From contig NC_132901.1 in assembly GCF_030463535.1 (NCBI RefSeq), forward strand, positions 558,980 to 622,979: 64,000 nucleotides of DNA, given 5' to 3'. Of this stretch, positions 62,289 through 64,000 are shown piece by piece. The position numbers and the translations under genes are program-made. Within the stretch, counting starts at the first letter, position 1. Each line of letters starts with the position of its first letter. The notes under the pieces were generated by a model, which was not told where the DNA came from, did no database searches, and was given only the letters and a program-made list of their open reading frames with translations. The DNA comes from Salminus brasiliensis. Taxonomy: Eukaryota > Chordata > Actinopteri > Characiformes > Bryconidae.

Positions 62289-62892
62289 AAAATGTCTCTG
62301 TATCTAAATTATCACCGTTCGTCAGGTTCAAAAATAACCACGTGCAAAAACAACACAGGCCAATCACAGGCTTGCGTTCGGTCACCTTTCTTAGAACAGC
62401 CTTCAGTGTAGATGTTTCTCACGTCTGATTGGTCCACGTCAATGGAATATTTCTCTTGTCTGAGCAGATTTGGGGTAGGGGTAAATAGACTATAGGAGGC
62501 TTTGGTAAACCAGCTTCCTGTTTCCATTCAAATTGACAAGATATGGTCAGTTCAGCCTTTCTACAGAATTAGAGCAGAGCAGAAGGTCTGAGAGCAAGTG
62601 TTTATCCAATAAACAGATGCTCCTTAAAAGTGCAGTTTAGGACCAGTGACTCATGTAGTTTACTGTATTATATTATATCCGCCAAATGAGAGGTCACTTT
62701 AACACACACTCAATCAAATCCGACAGCACTGTAATGAGAGATACAGTATAGAGTGATGGTACAGCTGATTGGGTGCTAATTTTAACTGGTGAAAAGCTCT
62801 TTATATAGTTATTAGGTAAATCTTCTACATTTAGAGAGGTTTTAGGCCTATATGACATACAGGAGATATTTCATCCTTAATACCAGTCAGAG

Positions 62893-62925
62893 GGCCTCAA
62901 TGTGGGTTTCCTGTTGCAGTGTGGC
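62893..62925 (-). promoter_or_regulatory. Distal conserved block upstream of gene M
   Basis: Core AATGTGGGTTTCCTGTTGC, as for gene B. Confidence 0.5.
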
Positions 62926-63846
62926 TGCAGAGTGTATGGTGTTGTTTTGCTTGATAGACAAACCAACCACAGTTTTTTTCTTTATTATTGCCCTAGCTTT
63001 GTCCTGTCATGCCAGTGGGTTGTGGTAAACCCCTAATAAGGTCATACAACACTTGCAATTGACCAACTCTAGCTTTTCTTAAATTTGATCAGTTATTAAA
63101 ATTTTTACATTCAGTTCTGAGTGTTTTGGTCTCTAACAACTGGTTAGTATTAGTAATTAGTTTGCAAATGAGTGACACACCCAAAGACTTCTCCAATCTT
63201 GTCAGTTTGGAACTGTTCTACTGTCAGTGGTTCGAAGGACCTATTGTCTATATCAATAATGTTTTGCTGGATTTCCATCATTGACCAGGTACCTTCACTT
63301 TCAGTCACGTTCAGCACTTTAATCCAATACAGCCTGAATGTGTTAGTGTGAGATGAATGATACCCAGAGTTACTCATAGTTGTACCTACTGGTCATGCTC
63401 ATCTGGAGATAGACATGTTGCCAGTGTTACTGTTCCTCCCTTTATTTACAGCCTCTAAAACACACAACCTAAGGACACTGATCAAGGGTCCAACCCTGGC
63501 AGCCTAGCAGATGCAGCCATGTATCCCTCAACCCTGTGACCAATAACCCAGTGTTGTAACCACAGAGCCACCGCAGCCATGTAGATTGAGGAGATATCTA
63601 CCCATTGTTTGTATAGCATGTCATGCAGCAAGTCTGTTTACATAACTGATCCTTTAGTTTGGACTATCTAGAACCTTCCTTAAGGCCTCAGGACCAGTGA
63701 TCTGGCCGCTCTGTTCAGTTTGCTCTGAATTTACAGTCTCAATCCCTCCACCTAAACCCAGAAAACCCAAAGTGAGACTCAACAGTGTAAACCATGTGTT
63801 TGGAAAGGAATTCAGGACAGAAATGAAAGACTGATCTGATCTTTCC
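62926..63846. other. Intergenic between M and N
   Basis: Parallels 9741-10958 with a ~310-bp gap. Around 63135 it follows the D-side wording (CAACAACTGG) rather than the B-side. No gene recognised. Confidence 0.5.
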
Positions 63847-63852
63847 AATCTT
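63847..63852 (-). terminator. Polyadenylation signal of gene N
   Basis: Minus-strand AATAAA as at 10959 and 19385. Confidence 0.55.
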
Positions 63853-63953
63853 TTATTTCTTCATCTTCTGTAAAAACACTCGTAGATTCTGTGACGTAAT
63901 AGCTCAAACATGGAGCTTCTAATAAGTGGCGTCTCGGCCTGAAGTTGGCGAGT

Positions 63954-64000
63954 TCAGTCTGATTTGAGGGCAGAGTTCAGAGCTGTGTATGAGACTTCAG
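63954..64000 (-). CDS. Gene N: 3' end of a C/E-type receptor tail, cut by the window edge
   Basis: The final 47 nt correspond to the end of the single-ITIM tail exon of C and E, through the stop codon: SYTALNSALKSD. The rest of the gene should follow beyond 64000, completing a third B-C type gene pair. Intactness cannot be judged. Confidence 0.7.
   Translation of the reverse strand, partial: EVSYTALNSALKSD

Overview
The window looks like genomic DNA of a teleost fish. Genes have short exons and GT-AG introns, polyadenylation signals are AATAAA, and the mobile elements are typical of fish: Tc1/mariner copies, a Jockey-superfamily LINE ending in an ATCTT repeat, and solo LTRs. Species cannot be fixed by eye. 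No tRNA, rRNA, CRISPR or prokaryotic feature is visible.

The content is almost entirely one multigene family: single V-set immunoglobulin receptors with inhibitory-type tails. Apart from the last exon of one plus-strand gene at 348-476, all members lie on the minus strand. The gene model is five exons: (1) start of the signal peptide, 37-40 nt; (2) end of the signal peptide plus the V domain; (3) stalk and transmembrane segment; (4) a short basic juxtamembrane exon; (5) a tyrosine-motif tail. Intron phases are 1,1,1,0 throughout. Summed exon lengths are an exact multiple of three in all nine intact members, which strongly supports the models. I label them A to N by position: A 2.4-4.5 kb, B 7.1-9.0, C 11.0-12.4, D 15.5-17.5, E 19.5-20.9 (1-bp frameshift), F 23.6-27.0, G 30.6-32.9, H and H2 decayed relics (37.5-38.9, 40.7-41.7), I 43.4-45.0, J 47.0-48.6, K 50.5-52.0, L 54.05-55.1 (truncated by a LINE), M 60.3-62.2 (frameshift), N 63.95-64.0 (cut by the window edge).

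Layout: B-C, D-E and M-N are copies of a two-gene unit that pairs a two-tyrosine-motif receptor with a one-motif receptor. I-J and K-L are a ~7 kb tandem duplication. F and G are older, diverged members with their own tails. A ~3.4 kb LINE at 55.1-58.5 kb sits exactly where the I-J-like duplication stops and a copy of the 5.37-10.9 kb region begins. One Tc1 insertion in the 3' UTR is shared by B, D and M and so predates that duplication.

Regulation: nearly every gene carries the same proximal module (TGACGTGG next to a CCAAT box) 65-71 bp before its ATG. Most also have, further upstream, a conserved block with a RUNX-like TGTGGG/TGTGGT next to an ETS-like TTTCCTG. This would fit leukocyte expression. 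All visible members have uncharged transmembrane segments and tyrosine motifs, so as a set they read as an inhibitory immune receptor cluster. The most unusual protein feature is that the canonical B-strand cysteine is missing in all members except G and replaced by a cysteine two residues later. Family assignment (NITR-like, DICP-like or another fish V-set family) is left open.
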